DNA of 64,000 nucleotides, taken from positions 11,051,501 to 11,115,500 of the forward strand of contig NC_067287.1 in NCBI RefSeq assembly GCF_020740795.1. The letters are read 5' to 3'. Both the position numbers and the translations under genes were made by a program. The stretch comes from Apus apus (Eukaryota > Chordata > Aves > Apodiformes > Apodidae). The notes below the pieces were generated by a model. The model did not search any database, was not told the DNA's origin, and worked only from the letters and a program-made list of their open reading frames with translations. Of this stretch, positions 12,761 through 25,700 are shown piece by piece. Position 1 is the first letter of the stretch, and the number at the start of each line of letters is the position of its first letter.

Positions 12761-12880
12761 GGGCAGCGCCCGCCGGGCGGGCAGACCCAGCGCCCAGAGC
12801 CGCCCGCTCCCTCACGGGGCGCAGCGGCGGGAGCCGCCCCCGCGGGGACCCAGCGCCCCGCCCGCCTGAGCCCCGCCCCT

Positions 12881-12940
12881 CTCTGCTCCGATTGGCTCCT
12901 CTCTGCTCCGATCGGCTTCTCTCTGCTCCGATTGGCTCCT
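12881..12940 (+). repeat. Three 20-bp tandem repeats carrying CCAAT-box cores
   Basis: Three consecutive 20-bp units start at 12881, 12901 and 12921, each beginning CTCTGCTCCG. Units 1 and 3 are identical and contain ATTGG, a reverse-strand CCAAT box, at 12891-12895 and 12931-12935. Unit 2 has ATCGG and one other change. A forward CCAAT follows at 12956-12960. The array lies about 140-190 bp before the CCDC14 start codon, the usual place for NF-Y sites in a TATA-less promoter. Confidence 0.85.
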
Positions 12941-13075
12941 CTCTGCCGCTCCCCGCCAATCCCCGCCAGCGCCGCCGCCGAGCGGGGCGCTCGGGAGCCG
13001 TTAGCCCCGCCCCCCCAACGGCCGCCCTCGCGCGGCGCGGCCCCGCCCCCGCGCTGGCGGGCCGGGCCGGGGGCC

Positions 13076-16000
13076 ATGGCCGGGCCCGGGGCTGCGCGGC
13101 CCTGCGAGGTGCGGGAGGGAGCTCGGCCCGCCGCTCCTTCGGGGCCTCGGGTTTGCTCGGGGCGGGGGGTGGGCCCGGCGAGTGCAGAGCTGGGCGGTCG
13201 GTGTAACGACACCTGCGGGGGGTCGGGCCTTCCGGCGCCGACTGGCTTCCTTTTCCCCGGCTTGGCCCGGCGGCCCTTCCTCGGGGCACGTCGGAAAGAG
13301 ACACCCCAGCAAACCTCCTCTTCAAGGCCTCTTCCACCTGGGTGTAACCAAGCTCGATAAACACACCCCTGAACTTAGCGCGCTGTACTTCATGAAAACC
13401 AAAGTGTATTTTTGTCATCAACAGGTGCTGTCTTCTGGAAGGCTAACGGGAGCAGCTAAGCTTACAAAGGGAAGAAAACAGTAAGATCTTAATCACTAAT
13501 GCTATCTAAGATTAGGTGTAGATGTGAGCGTTTTGGAATCTTGTCATACCAAGCAGGAAATATTTTTAGCTGTGAAGTCTTGAGCTTGCAGGTTCCAAGC
13601 AGGCCAAGAGTAGACAGACACAAACTGAGTAGAAGTTTTGGCTGTAGAAATACAGGATTGACTCTGCATTTTTTATTATAAAAGACTGAGCTTTGTATAA
13701 TTACAAGCCATATGTAAAACTCAAGACTGAATTCTCCTTTGACATAAGCTGTTAATAGCTCCTGAACATGTTTGTTGCAGCAATACATAATTTTCAGAAA
13801 GAGAAAGATGTATTTTGTTTCTCGAGAAAATGAATTTACTTTAGTTTGCTGTCACAGAATAAAAGTAAACTTTTTACTTGACATATTAAGGAGGTAGTAT
13901 AAACAGTGAATTCAACTTTTTCAGATTTGCCTTAAGAAAAGGATGTCATTCTGCTCTGGAGTCTGGATATTCTCTCAATTCCGCTGAGTCTGATGATCAG
14001 GTAATGAAATAACTTCTAAATACAGTTATCTCTGTTATCTAAAGAGAAAGGGGGTTTAAATACCTTGAATAATAAAAGAGCAGGTTAATTAGGTAATATA
14101 GTGTCAGGACTAAAAATAGCTCCTGCAAAGCTAGCAAGAGTGTCAATACCACATCATCCAGATACATTCAGATTGGCCCTGTGTGCAGTGAGTTGGGCTC
14201 TGACAAGGCTCATTAAGGCACAGGATATATTTTGCAAACACAACAATGCTGTTCATGGACTAGAGCTGCCCCTGGCAGAAGTACAGCCAGATTTGATGAG
14301 TTCTGTGCCGAAAAGAGCCAGTTGTATGGAGTCAGTTCTGCAGCACTGTTTTCTGTCTAATGCTCGGTCAGTGAGCTCCAAAATAGAAATAGGCTGTAGA
14401 TAACAGCTTAACTGTGCATGGGAAAAAGAATGAGAACCACATGCATGCAATGAGCAAAGCATACAATCCAGCAAATGGACACATGCCAGAACACAATTTA
14501 GGGTTTTCTGCAAAATGTGTGTTTGCCAGCTTCCAGGTGGTTGCAAAGCTGTACATGGAAAATGACATGGTTTTGCTGTTGTTGATTTTCAGGTGACGGA
14601 ATGGGAAACACCCCTAAAACAGGATCTTGGTTTACTGAAAGGAAAAGGTAATACTCATTTTCTGACTGCAGTGTTCTTTGTGCAGGTTGATACTATTCCT
14701 AATGGACTTGGCCGCTGTGCAGCTTTACTGAAGAAAATCTTACAAAATGAGGCTACAGGTTGTACCTACGGAAACTTCAAACTTACAGTTTTAGTTTTTG
14801 TAAGGCTGTTTGGATCTTTTTGTTGTTGACTGCTTTTTCTTTTGACTAATATTAGGAAGGGAGACTATCCATAAACACCCCAGGAAAATATCTTCTGTTA
14901 AAATTACTTCCAAACCTTTGCTAACCAAAGGAAGTGCTTCCAAGAAGAATGGGTTGAAAAAAAACGTTACTCCTGCCCATGTTCGAAAAGAAATTGGTAA
15001 GTGGGCTTTCTTGGGCTGTTTTTTTTCCTCAGACAACATTGAGAGACTTCTCAACTTACTGAAATATGCTAAAGCTTCACATAATTGTTGTTGTTTGGTA
15101 GAGTTTGATCCAGGGCTGGGTCCACAAAATTATATAGACATTACTTAGGACCTTTTAGAAACCTTAAATGTTTACCAAGCAGTTACTAAAAATTCGCAAA
15201 TGTTTGAGCTTCATGTACAAGGAAGAGCTTTGAGTGCTTTTACAAATGCAAACATCAGGTTTAGCTGGTAGCAAGTGTGAAGGAGAATGATAATACCTGT
15301 GCCCCATTTCTCTTGGACAGGGAAGCAGTACAGTGCTTGGTCTGTGTTCGGGATAGGCAGATGTTACCTGTCGTGTAGTTAGGTGTCCAGCCAGGCTTTT
15401 CCCAAAGATAAGTTTCTGGAAACAGGAAAGTGTTGCAATAAGTAAGAACAACTTGAATAGTTTAGTGGCCAAAGCACTTGAATGGAAAGGCAGATGGAGT
15501 GCTCCAGGCTGAGCTGCTCTCTTTTGAAATATCTCACTTTTCATTAGTGTTTCTCCCTCTCTCCACTTTGTTTCTTATGTTTCATTTCTAATCCAGTGGA
15601 CCTGGGGCCTGTAGACTAGATGTGTAGCAGAATGCCTGGTTTGTGAATCGTAGAAGGTGAGCACATAGTTGATACCTTCCCAGCCTGTAAAAATACAGAG
15701 CTTTCATTATGACAAACATAAGAAAGTTAGGCTTGCAGAGTGCTTTTTAGAACGAACAGTCTAAAAGCTTAGGAAGCAGCTAAGCAGAGATTTTAAGAAA
15801 TGCATTTTAGAACTGCTCTTCTGTAGGATTAAATCTCTGATCTTCCTTCAAGATCAGCCGTCTCTCCATCTGGGTTAGGTTGGTCTGGAAGAAATAAATG
15901 ATAGATTAATTTCCTGGTGTATAAAAATCTGACTGGAATCTCTTAAGCCATAGTATCTTCTGGTTTTCTTTTTCAAAGGAACCTGCCCAAAGCCTACCTG

Positions 16001-19000
16001 ACAATACAGTGGGTTTGTTTAGCTCCAAGAAGACAGACAACTTCAGCTGGCCTTTTTGTTCTTTTTCTCTTTCTTTCTTTCCCTATAGTGCCAATGCCAC
16101 ATAGAAAACTTGCCTTATCCACCACACCGTCTACTGAGAAAGAGCTCTCCAGCACAGCAGGGATTCACCCAGTTCATGTGCCTTGCAGTCAACACTCTCC
16201 TGTGATGCACCAGAAACTGTGTGAGCATGTGCAGACTCAGATGTCTCTGGTAACTGGCCAACCACCACAGAGCAGTAATGGAATTCCTGCTGTAACTCAT
16301 TTTCCTACCTCAAATCACGGTTAGTGTAACTATTAATGTCAACCCTGCTATTTTACTATGTATTTTAATATATGAGTTTTGCCCAAAGGTGTCCTGATCT
16401 ATGAGTGCTGTTTTCTTTCAGGATGTCAAAATGTTACAGCTTTTAATTATCCATTACGTACCTCCTCATCAGCTCTGTCCCCGCTGCATTCAGCTAAGCC
16501 CTTATCTACTCAATTAGTAAGTAAAAGTTTGATTCTGGTTAATAAGCATTTTAAATTAGCACTGCCTATTTATTTACACATTTTTTAAGTGTGTGGATTT
16601 TCTTGGGTTTATGTAATAATTTTAATTAAAGAAAAAAAACCAGCATATTTCAACTTACAGAGATGAACAGAATAAATACTGAAAGAAAATTCTGCTATTC
16701 AAGCTACATTTTATAGAGATACCAAAAAATGAAACCAGAGGTATTTCAACTGACTGCTTTTTTCTGTATGGTGAATTCTATAATGGACAGCAAACATGGA
16801 AGGTGCAGGAAATTATTTATTACTGTTACTAATTACGATCTCAGTAATGCACATTAGGATCATTAATCAGCTCCTGATAAAATATATCATATATAGCCTT
16901 TCCCTGCCAATGATTGAGTTGATGATGTTTTCAAATGCTGTGTATTAGAGCCACATTTTAAAATACTTGTGTATTTCAGGGTATAGAGTGTACCAACTGC
17001 CACCTTGGTAAATGTGCTAAAGGGCTTGCACCTTGAAACTGTAAGACTATAGACTTACCTTCCATCTGCAGGCAGTCCATGTGTAGTTAGTGCTGTACTT
17101 GACTTTAAGGAATTCATCTGCTTTAAATATTGACAGGTAATAGTGTTGTCTTTTTTTTTTTCTTCCCTGTTCTGGTCTAAATCAAGGAATGTGTGTTCAT
17201 TAGACAACAAAACAAATCCCAAAAACCAAACCAAACAAAATCAAAAAAACCCCAACAAAATGGACAAAGCACTTCTAAAGTTTTTTCTTTACAGAAAAAC
17301 TCTGAAAGATCTGTGCTCTAATGTTACCAATAACATTTAATATGAAGGTAATTAAACCAATTTTACATTTTAATTACTCCTTAATATAGTGGAAAATTAT
17401 GCAATCAGTGAGTGGTAGTTGCTTTTGCAGTTTGCAAAGAATGATCAAGACTATATTGAGTCAGACAAGATCTAATTGGATTTTTTTTTTATTATTTAAA
17501 AAAAAATAAATAATTCTGTGTTAATTTTTTGTTCAATGTGAATATTGTTTATGCAGGATGTTCCTGTGGACAGTGGCAACAAATGTGTGCCGGAGATGGG
17601 AGGACCTGTGGCTTGCCCAGTAGTTTCTGCTGCTCCTGGTGCTGCTGCACAGATACAGTCTGCCACTGCTCTTCCTAGTGTGATCCCTTGTATAGCATCA
17701 GGTGCATCAAATAACTCTGCAGTGCCTACATTCATCCCATCATCTTCTGGCAGAGGCATGACCCCAAACCATGAGCAACAGGATTTGATAAGATGCCTAC
17801 AAGCTCACCTGGCCCTCTTACAGTCACGTGAAATGGTGAACACCAGGACAGAACAGAAGCACCATCATCATTGTGCAGCAAAACATAATACTTCAAGTAA
17901 CAAAGTGGAGAACACTTTTGAAGAAGACAGTGAGGACACAGTCAGTGAGGAAGATGCCTCGAGTGTACTTGACGTAGCCCCAGAGAGAGATACAATTTGT
18001 AAGACAGGTTTTGTGAAGAATGTTCTAAAATCTAGGAAAGAGAGTCCAGAAGAAACAGCCCTTAAAGTTAAGACTTTAAAATATCTGCTGGGAGAGCTCA
18101 GAGCACTGGTAACAGATCAAGGTGAGGACATTTTCCATGTGCAGTAGAGTGATTACATACAGATCACACAAGAGTTGCATTCAGTGAGTGAGCACTTCAG
18201 TTTCTGGAAGTTGTGTTCTTCAGGTGATGCATGACATCTTAGAGTGGTGGTCAAAACTTTAATAGCTTCATGTTCCACTTTGGATAAATGTTAAATTTTT
18301 TTTTGAGTGTTTTAACACTATTGTAACAAAAAAAGTTTATTCTCATTTCATATCCAGTGTTTTCCCCTGAGAAAGATAAGTATGGAGAGATTGCAACAGC
18401 AATCCCATCAAGGTTGGTTGGAAAGGTGGTGTGTTGTGATTCATCAAGAACCTAGAGCATAGTTTTCATTATCAAGCTTAAAAATTTTAAAATATAAAGT
18501 TAAAACAAAGGTGAGGGTGGTTTGTTGTTTTTTTTTTTTAAATGAAGTAGGTATTGTATCACTTTGTAGATGGCTTAATTGCATATAAAATATTATTGAC
18601 ATATTGCTGGTTTATACATTTATGAGGTCTTTTTTTTCCCCCCTCACCTCTTGCAGATGATTCAGAAATGTTGAGGTTGGTGAGTGAAATAGAGGACTCC
18701 ATATCACTGCTCCCAGCAGTAGTGGGAAGTATGAATGTACAAGCTGAAATAGCACTGGCTTTGCAGCCTCTCCGAAGGGAAAATGCCCAGCTACGTAGGT
18801 TAGTAACTCATCAGTGATTCTGTTTTTACTGCAAATGTGTCTAAAGCATCTTTTAACTGGTCTGTTCTAAATTGCATGTTTTAGTATTGTTATGGTGTAA
18901 GTGTTAGGGCCCTTTCATTCTTGTCTATGCAGTATGTATGTATTAGTGTGTTGGTAAGGTAATGCAGTTTAAAAATAAATAGTTAACATACAGCAAGACT

Positions 19001-22000
19001 TCAGTTGGTACTGATGTTGTAGTAGCATCAGTTACATCATGATTGGGCCTTTGTCTAGGTGGGATCAGTGCATCATTCTCTCTGAAAACTGCAGTATCAA
19101 GAGAATTTGCTTGCTCATATTCTTTTTGTAGTGTATTCTCAAATGCAAAAGTGGCTTTCAGAGCTCTCAAACACATCACTGGGTAGCACTTTACTTCAGA
19201 GCAAGATATATTTACTAGAACTTGCAACGGGTCTTTTGTGTTGAAGAAATATAGGAATGTTAGAAAAATTCATTATTAAAACTTCCTGAAACATTCAGAG
19301 ACATTTAATTATCGGTAGAAACTTCTTGCTAAACTAATTTAAAATGCAGTGGGTTTGAGCTTTCTGAATTTGTACTTCACATTTCACATTTAGGAGACTA
19401 AGAATATTAAACCAGCAGCTTGGTGAGCAAGAAAGAAATGAAAAGACATCTGGACAGAGCTGCAACTATGAATGTAAAGTATTAACAGAGAATGATGCTT
19501 TTTAGGGGCATTTTTGATAAAGCTTTATTTAAATAGATACATATAAAGCCATAGATATATAGATAAAAAATAAACAGTACATATTGTGGCCTTTGGTGAC
19601 AACTGAACTAAATGTTGTGGGTCTAAATGTGCACTAGCAAGTGCATGGATTGTTGTGTCTGTTTTGACTCCACATGGTGAGACTCTGCTCTTCAGCTGCT
19701 GAGCAGATTATTTTTCCTCATGTGCTTCTTAAAATGAAGATTATATATTAGATCATTAAGAAAAAAGCATGCGTTTAGTTTTGCTGCCTCAAAAAAAACC
19801 TATCTCTAAGCAAAATTCATATTGCCAAGATTATAAAAAAACTTAGTTTGAGTTATAAATTCAAACCATACCACACAAGACACGTTTTATGTTTTACTTT
19901 TCATAGTAGTTTCTTTGCAATCCTTGAATATGATGCTTCAGAGTCAACTGCAAGAATCACAGAAAGGCCTTGAGTCACTACAGGCTAAAAATGAAGAACT
20001 ACTTAAAGTAATCAAAAGTCAGAAAGAAGAAAATAAACATCTTGCAAAAGATATTCAAGATAAAGAAGAAGAATTGCTTGGAAACAAACAGCATTATGAC
20101 ATTTGTTCCACCAAGCTGAAGATCGGTACGTGTTTTGAATTTGTTTATTCTACATTTAGTGTTTCAAAACTTAGGATAAATACTTAAGTAAATTCTTCTT
20201 GGCATTTTAGAAGTGGAAGAGGCGTTATCAAATGTGAAAAGCCTTCAGTTTAAGCTGGAAGCTTCAGAGAAAGAAAATAAGATTTTGGGCATAACATTAC
20301 GTCAGCGGGATGCAGAAGTTAACAGGCTGCGTGAATTAACCAGGTACCATTGACTAAACTATTTTTTTGCCTTTTGACATCATGCTTCTCTTTTTCACCT
20401 CCCATATTTTGGGTTATTGTAATCTTAGTACCTTGGTGGTAGGAGGTCATGTAGGCTAAAACCTTTCTTTGTAGTTATTTTTGCTGCAGTGGTGTTGCAA
20501 TTTTGTTATAGTGGAGTTGTCCTGCTCCTGTTGTAATCCTGTTGTAAAATGTGACCTACACTAATATGTGCACAGTTTAACTGTAAATAGCAGACCTGCC
20601 AATAAGGAGCTCCATGGGAAGTGCATGGACCTAAAAATATACTGAAGTTGTAGAATTTGGAATCTAACTTGTCATCTGAGTGAAGGAGGGATTCTTTTTT
20701 CTCTCTTTCTTTCTTTACACTGGTTCAGAAATGGGTCTGTTTTAGAAGAACTTATGGGAACATCTGTCTTCAAGGATCCACAGCAAGCTCTTCCTGTGGG
20801 AACGAGCAGTCCTTTCTTTAATTGTACACACATTTGAAGTAGATTATTCACAGATACTAGTTATGCGTAGAGGTGGGAGTTCTTGGACTCTTCAATGAAG
20901 GTGGTATTACTAAAAATGTTTTAGAACTATTGCTGACAATTTATTTCATCATTGTCTTTTATGATTAATATTGTGGCAAGCTGGCATACTTAAATAGCTC
21001 TTTGCACATGCAAAGTGCTAGGTACATACAGTTTGTTTGGACATGATGTGCACTGGAAGTTAAACTGTTGTCTGTCTTTTTTTAGCTGATACTGATTGGA
21101 ATAGCAGAGTATCTGTAAACAGTGCTTCAGATTGTTTAGTAGAAGTTCAGACATGTTTTACACTTAATATACTCACCACCAGATGGTAGTATCATGTCTT
21201 ATTACATGTATGTATATGCTATATATGTTAACGTTTAAGTATTAATTTCTTTTGACATGTAGGAAGCAGAAAATGAGAATAATTATTTCTTTTACTAAAC
21301 TTTATTTATATGCAGTGGGTAGAAGAATTCAGAAAAAAGAAATCTCTTTGATAACTTTCTGTATGCTTCCTAACAGTTTCTTGACATAATTGTATTTTGT
21401 AGTAATCAAAACAAGTTAAATTGGGAATGATCTTGAACTGCAATGGGTTTTGCTGTTTTAGTTGTTTTATAGGCACATTTCTCAGAGCTGAAGAAACTCT
21501 GGAAACTTGGAATTGATTCACTTTTGGTTTGCATTTTATGTCAAGATGTAAATGGAGAATTGTAACTTTGCTGCAGTCTGATAAACCTAATGCATTGCTT
21601 TTATATAAAAGTTTTTTCTAGCATTGGTGCTAAGAAGTAGTTAATCTGATTAATTGATCTTATCTTAACAGAACCTTGCAGGGCAGTATGGCCAAGCTCC
21701 TGTCTGACCTCACAGCAGACAAGAATAGACCCAAACCTGAAAAAAGTCTTTCCAAGTCTCTTTTGGAAGACCATGAAAAGCAGATGCAACCTGATCAGTT
21801 TCCTGGGAGTACTTCAGTAATGACTTACCTTAAAAAATTAGAAATGGATCATATTTTGACAGATACAGAACTTCAGTTCTCAATTAAAAGTGGAGAATTA
21901 GAAATGCAACATCTAGCCCATGAAAAGGTGGCTGCTGAAGGAGGCAAAATAAACAGTGCATTCTCTGAAGGAGTAACATCAACTCCCAGAGCACTACTAG

Positions 22001-22656
22001 CCTCTCTGAAGCAAGGTGAAGAAACAGTTAGTGATTCTGGGACTTTACTAGATGACCAAAACAAGTTGGATGAAACTGTTTATATTCCATTGACTAGCAG
22101 TGCCTCTAAGAAACAGTTGCCAGTCTCTGAAAGAACTGGTGTGCTACCCCAAAGTAAAGGGAATTCTAAGATGTTGGACTACCACTGTGAGCTCTCAAAC
22201 TCTGTGCAGCAGAACAGATGTGAGATTGCAAAGGATCCAACTATTCTGGATAAATCTAGTGCAGGGTGTAGCATGAAAAAGACCATGGAAAGCACACTTG
22301 AAGTTACAGGGGATAAAGTGAAGCCAGAAGGAGACAAAATCCAAATGAGGCCAAATGACACTCCAAGTGGAACTGCAAAAGACTTCACAGACAAAGCAGA
22401 CCAACCCCAGCCTGGTACTTATCCTCGCATATCAATGCTAGTTCCAGAAGAGATTTCTCAGAAGAAAGGCAGTGGAATAGCTGATTTTAGTTCCATTTCA
22501 TTTGATGATATATCCGGGAAGTCTGAGTGGAGTGTATCCTCTTTCTCAACATTTACTTCTCGAGATGAAGAGGACTTTAAGAGTGGCTTAGCAGCCTTGG
22601 ATGCCAACATAGCTAGGTTACAAAGAACTCTACAAAATACCACTATGAAACGATGA
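13076..22656 (+). CDS. CCDC14: CCDC14, 13-exon centrosomal/centriolar-satellite coiled-coil protein, 942 aa
   Basis: Coding exons: 13076-13108, 13425-13480, 13925-14000, 14686-14758, 14856-14996, 16089-16319, 16422-16516, 17557-18121, 18657-18798, 19394-19473, 19907-20125, 20211-20343, 21672-22656. All introns are GT-AG, phases match at every junction, and the total is 2829 nt. The start is the first ATG of the CpG island, in a strong GCCATGG context. Residues 12-29 ([13 protein letters not shown]...), the SGYS motif in exon 3, [11 protein letters not shown] (about 170-180, exon 6), [11 protein letters not shown] (end of exon 8), a coiled coil over about 460-640 containing [13 protein letters not shown], and the C-terminal block 901-942 ([27 protein letters not shown]) match human CCDC14 as I recall it. 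Exon 8 (Pro/Ala/Ser-rich) and the middle of exon 13 are poorly conserved. In mammals the protein sits at centriolar satellites with PCM1 and KIAA0753 and restrains centriole duplication. There is no signal peptide or membrane segment. Identity is near certain. The 5' UTR and exon use are predictions. Confidence 0.95.
13141..13173 (+). other. G-quadruplex-forming stretch in CCDC14 intron 1
   Basis: Five runs of at least three G lie close together just after the exon 1 donor (GGGG, GGG, GGGG, GGGGGG, GGG; loops of 4, 7, 1 and 1 bases). On the transcript strand this fits a canonical quadruplex pattern at the R-loop-prone start of the gene. Confidence 0.55.
14593..14758 (+). other. CCDC14: Alternative acceptor or poison exon candidate ahead of CCDC14 exon 4
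   Basis: A second good acceptor (polypyrimidine tract ending TTTTCAG at 14592) lies 93 bases before the exon 4 acceptor at 14685. Reading from 14593 stays open into exon 4 and would add 31 residues ([20 protein letters not shown]...). A donor-like GTAATA at 14648 could instead define a 55-nt cassette exon. Joined to exon 4, that cassette gives an immediate TGA. The main model uses 14686 because it matches the mammalian protein without an insertion. Confidence 0.4.
17205..17262. repeat. A/C-rich low-complexity tract in CCDC14 intron 7
   Basis: Loose repeats of AACCAAA and CAAAAA lie within the intron, without coding potential that fits the gene phase. Confidence 0.6.
21176..21190 (+). promoter_or_regulatory. 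CTCF-like motif in CCDC14 intron 12
   Basis: CCACCAGATGGTAGT is one base off the CTCF core (T for C in GGC). Confidence 0.35.
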
Positions 22657-22702
22657 CTATGAAGAAACAAATTGGATTATTTAGGTTTTTCTGAAGTATA
22701 TT

Positions 22703-22708
22703 AATAAA
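22703..22708 (+). terminator. CCDC14: CCDC14 polyadenylation signal
   Basis: A canonical AATAAA lies 47 bases after the CCDC14 stop codon, followed by T-rich sequence (22735-22750). This predicts a very short 3' UTR with cleavage near 22720-22740. Longer 3' ends using later weak signals cannot be excluded. Confidence 0.75.
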
Positions 22709-25700
22709 GTATGGTACTGATATTCAAAAATACATATTTGTATTTTTGGTATGAAATGACTTGTTGCTATCTATTTAAATTATGGATGGGATTTGTTCCT
22801 CTTTAAGCTATGGTGCTGCTTTCCTTGGTGTGCGCAATTTGAAATAACTGGTATAAATGCCTTTTTAAAATCATGGCTTAGGTTTATACTCTTTAACTGC
22901 AAAATTAATTCTTACAACAGCACTTGGTAACTGCTTAAAAATCCAGTGTGCTGTTAGTAATAGTTTTTCTATTAAATTATAAAATGCACTTACATGGGGG
23001 TTTTTGTGTGTTTTTTCAAAGTAATGTCATCATGGAGAGAGATGCATTTGAAATCAGTTATAGATGTGATAAAGAGAAGTTTTTATTTCACTATAATTCA
23101 ACGTATAAAATTGGATGCATAGTTATTTTCCTTGATTATGACAAATATTTTAAGAAATTAGCTCCTTGTTGTGGTTCACCAGAGAGGTGTGCAAACAGTA
23201 GTGTTAATATTAAAGAAACGGGGGACAGGGCTTGTTATTCAGCTGCGTTGCTACTTCATCCGAGTGGTGTTTAATCAAGAAGTGGGAGTTTAACTGATCA
23301 AAGTGGAGCTGCCTTGAACTTAAAAAGTGTTCTGTCTTGACTAGGTGGAACTTAGGTGCAGGAGGCTAAATTAATGTCCTTGTTTACTAATATTTTTTTG
23401 CTTCCCTGAAGAGCAGTTGCAGGCACCGTACATGGGCAAGAGGTTCCACAGGTAGATGCCAGGGAAGAGCTGCCTGCAGAGCAGCTCTATAGGAGCACTG
23501 AGTTACAATCAATAAGTCAGGGTCATGCTGTTAAAAAAAAGGAAGGCAGCCATCATATGGCATTTGCAGTATATGGTAGATCCTATAAAAAGCATGAAGG
23601 TGATCCTTTTTCACTCATACCTAGTAAAACTCAGTGTCAGTTTTGAGCATTGTCCTTGAAGAAAGCGGTGACTTGAGTGGGAACTTCTATAATTCTGTTT
23701 TAAGTAATATTTTTGACAGATGGTTGATTTTATCTAAAATAGAAGAGTCTATAGTACCAGTGGATAAACACAGAACAGCTTGATGCTGAGAAGCAGAAGC
23801 AGTTAACAGGCTTCAGTTGACACAAAGGAGACAAATTAGGCATTAGTGAAAGCTGACAAACCAGTACCTTTAGCGAAGCACCAAAATATGCAGTGTGAGG
23901 AAGTAATGGAAATGCCACAATTGGTGAGGTGTCAGACATCTATTGGGCATTAATACAGAGAGTCTGGACTGCATCACCCACATTGGCTTCCACAGGAAAG
24001 GGAGCAGAGGGGAAAATGATAGCAGTTTGTCATTCTTCTTGACAAGATTTTCCAGATCTCAGTGTCAAGAATATGCATCATGCAAGTGTTTAAGTTATGG
24101 GTACAGGAAGGTGGTGTTATTGCTACCTTTGCTTTCCTCTTAGACTCTTAGAAGTGCTTGAATGCCGTTTTTCATGACTCATGGTTTTTCAGGGAAAGTA
24201 TCTTTGGAAAGGAACAGCAGTATAAGGACCTGACTTTAAGACTGCTTCTTGTACAGTCTGGCTTATGTTTGTTGGTTTTTCCTAGACAATATTACTGTGC
24301 TTCCTGGTGCTGGACTTTTCTTTCATGTTTCCACATAGGACAAAACACTCAAGTCTTACCACCTCGAAGAATTTTGTTTCTTTCCATGGATGGTTGCTTG
24401 AATGGGTTCATTTCATAGTTTGGGCACTATCCATACCTTGTGCTGTGGAGCAGTTCTGTGATTATTTTAGTTACTAGTAACTGAGCAATGAAAAGGTATG
24501 AAGACAACACATACTACAGAAGATGCCAACTGGCAACTCCTGCTTCGAAAAAGGAAAGTTAGACTAAATAGTGACTTCAGTGATTTAGAATGCTTTTAAG
24601 GCTTGGCCTGGATTTCTTATTCCTCTCCACACTATTTGTTCTCAAATTGGAAATAAGGTTGATGGTGTGAAAGTGAACACATTATCATTAAATACTTACA
24701 AGCAGTTTCAGTGTAGAAGCAAAGCAAGATTTGAACTATGATTATGGTGTGGATTAAAGACAAGCTACAATAAATTCTAGTCCTTAAAACTCACAGAAGG
24801 CTGAGAAAATGTTGGAAAAATATTCATTCGTAGACAAATTAAACCAATTATTTTATTTTGCAGCTAGGACTGTTACTCCATTTGATATTTGTCCTGGCCA
24901 AAGCTGGTTGCAATCTGAATAAAGCAGCTGTGGTGTCAAGATGCCCAAGCTTGTTCTTCTCGCGTTGAGAGCATTTATGTTCACTTCTGTCTCAACAGGG
25001 AAGATGTTACACCATCTTACGTGTGCTTAGTCCATTTTTACAAAGTTAGTGAAGTGACTACTGGAAAACCTTTTTTGGGATAGTGAGATGTGAGCAGATC
25101 AGTGAAGTGTATCCTTCTCTTAGAAAGAGGAGAAGCTACAAAGAAGAAATAGGAAGAAAGACTGTTCTTTAATATAGGTCCTTATTTTTTTTTTCCTCAG
25201 ATATGTCACTTGGAGCTATAGCAACTTTAATTTAAATATAAAGTTTCCCATATGTGGGAATGATTAATATGCACTGTTGGGGAAGCAAAAGCCAGCAAGA
25301 TCAAATATGTCAGTCTTGAAATGGTGTGAAAGGGCTTCCAGGATTCAACTCAAGGATATTGAAGCTGTGGAAATCAACATTGCTCTAGAGTTCTGTAAGG
25401 CTCAACAGAAAAAAAATGATTATATAATCTCTTACAATCTCATTCTTTTAATGTGGTGTATTTTATAAAGAATACCTACAGAAAATAAAGGAAATGCTCA
25501 AGTCTGCACATTTTGACCACTCAAAATGGCATCTTCTCAGAAGGATGTAGCAAATGCCCTAGGTGACTGAGTAGAAAAATATTTCTCTTTGGTGCCCAAA
25601 AGAGCTTAAAAGTTTTTTTTCTTATTCCTGTGGTAACAAGGTAGAAATCCCTATGGAGCAGTGGCATCACCTTGGTCAACACCAATGCTTGGAACACTAA

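Larger units (their letters stand above)
12340..13295 (+). promoter_or_regulatory. CCDC14: CpG island promoter and 5' end of CCDC14
   Basis: About 950 bp of very GC-rich, CpG-dense sequence surrounds the CCDC14 start codon, in an otherwise AT-rich region. It contains several GC boxes (CCCCGCCC near 12871, 13005 and 13041), direct and inverted CCAAT boxes (12891-12960), and no TATA box near the start. Long open frames on both strands here are side effects of base composition. Transcription probably starts between the CCAAT cluster and the ATG at 13076. The exact start site is not visible. Confidence 0.85.

Noticed and set aside
12369-13421. Long open frames on both strands in the first CpG island (up to 287 codons)
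   Set aside because: GC-rich DNA has few stop codons. The frames are low-complexity Arg/Pro/Ala, overlap each other on both strands and show no domain.
19915-20187. Stand-alone 90-codon coiled-coil gene
   Set aside because: It is CCDC14 exon 11 reading on into intron 11.
22948-23274. 108-codon open frame just after CCDC14
   Set aside because: No ATG-led domain or splice context, and it lies beyond the CCDC14 poly(A) signal. Most likely chance.
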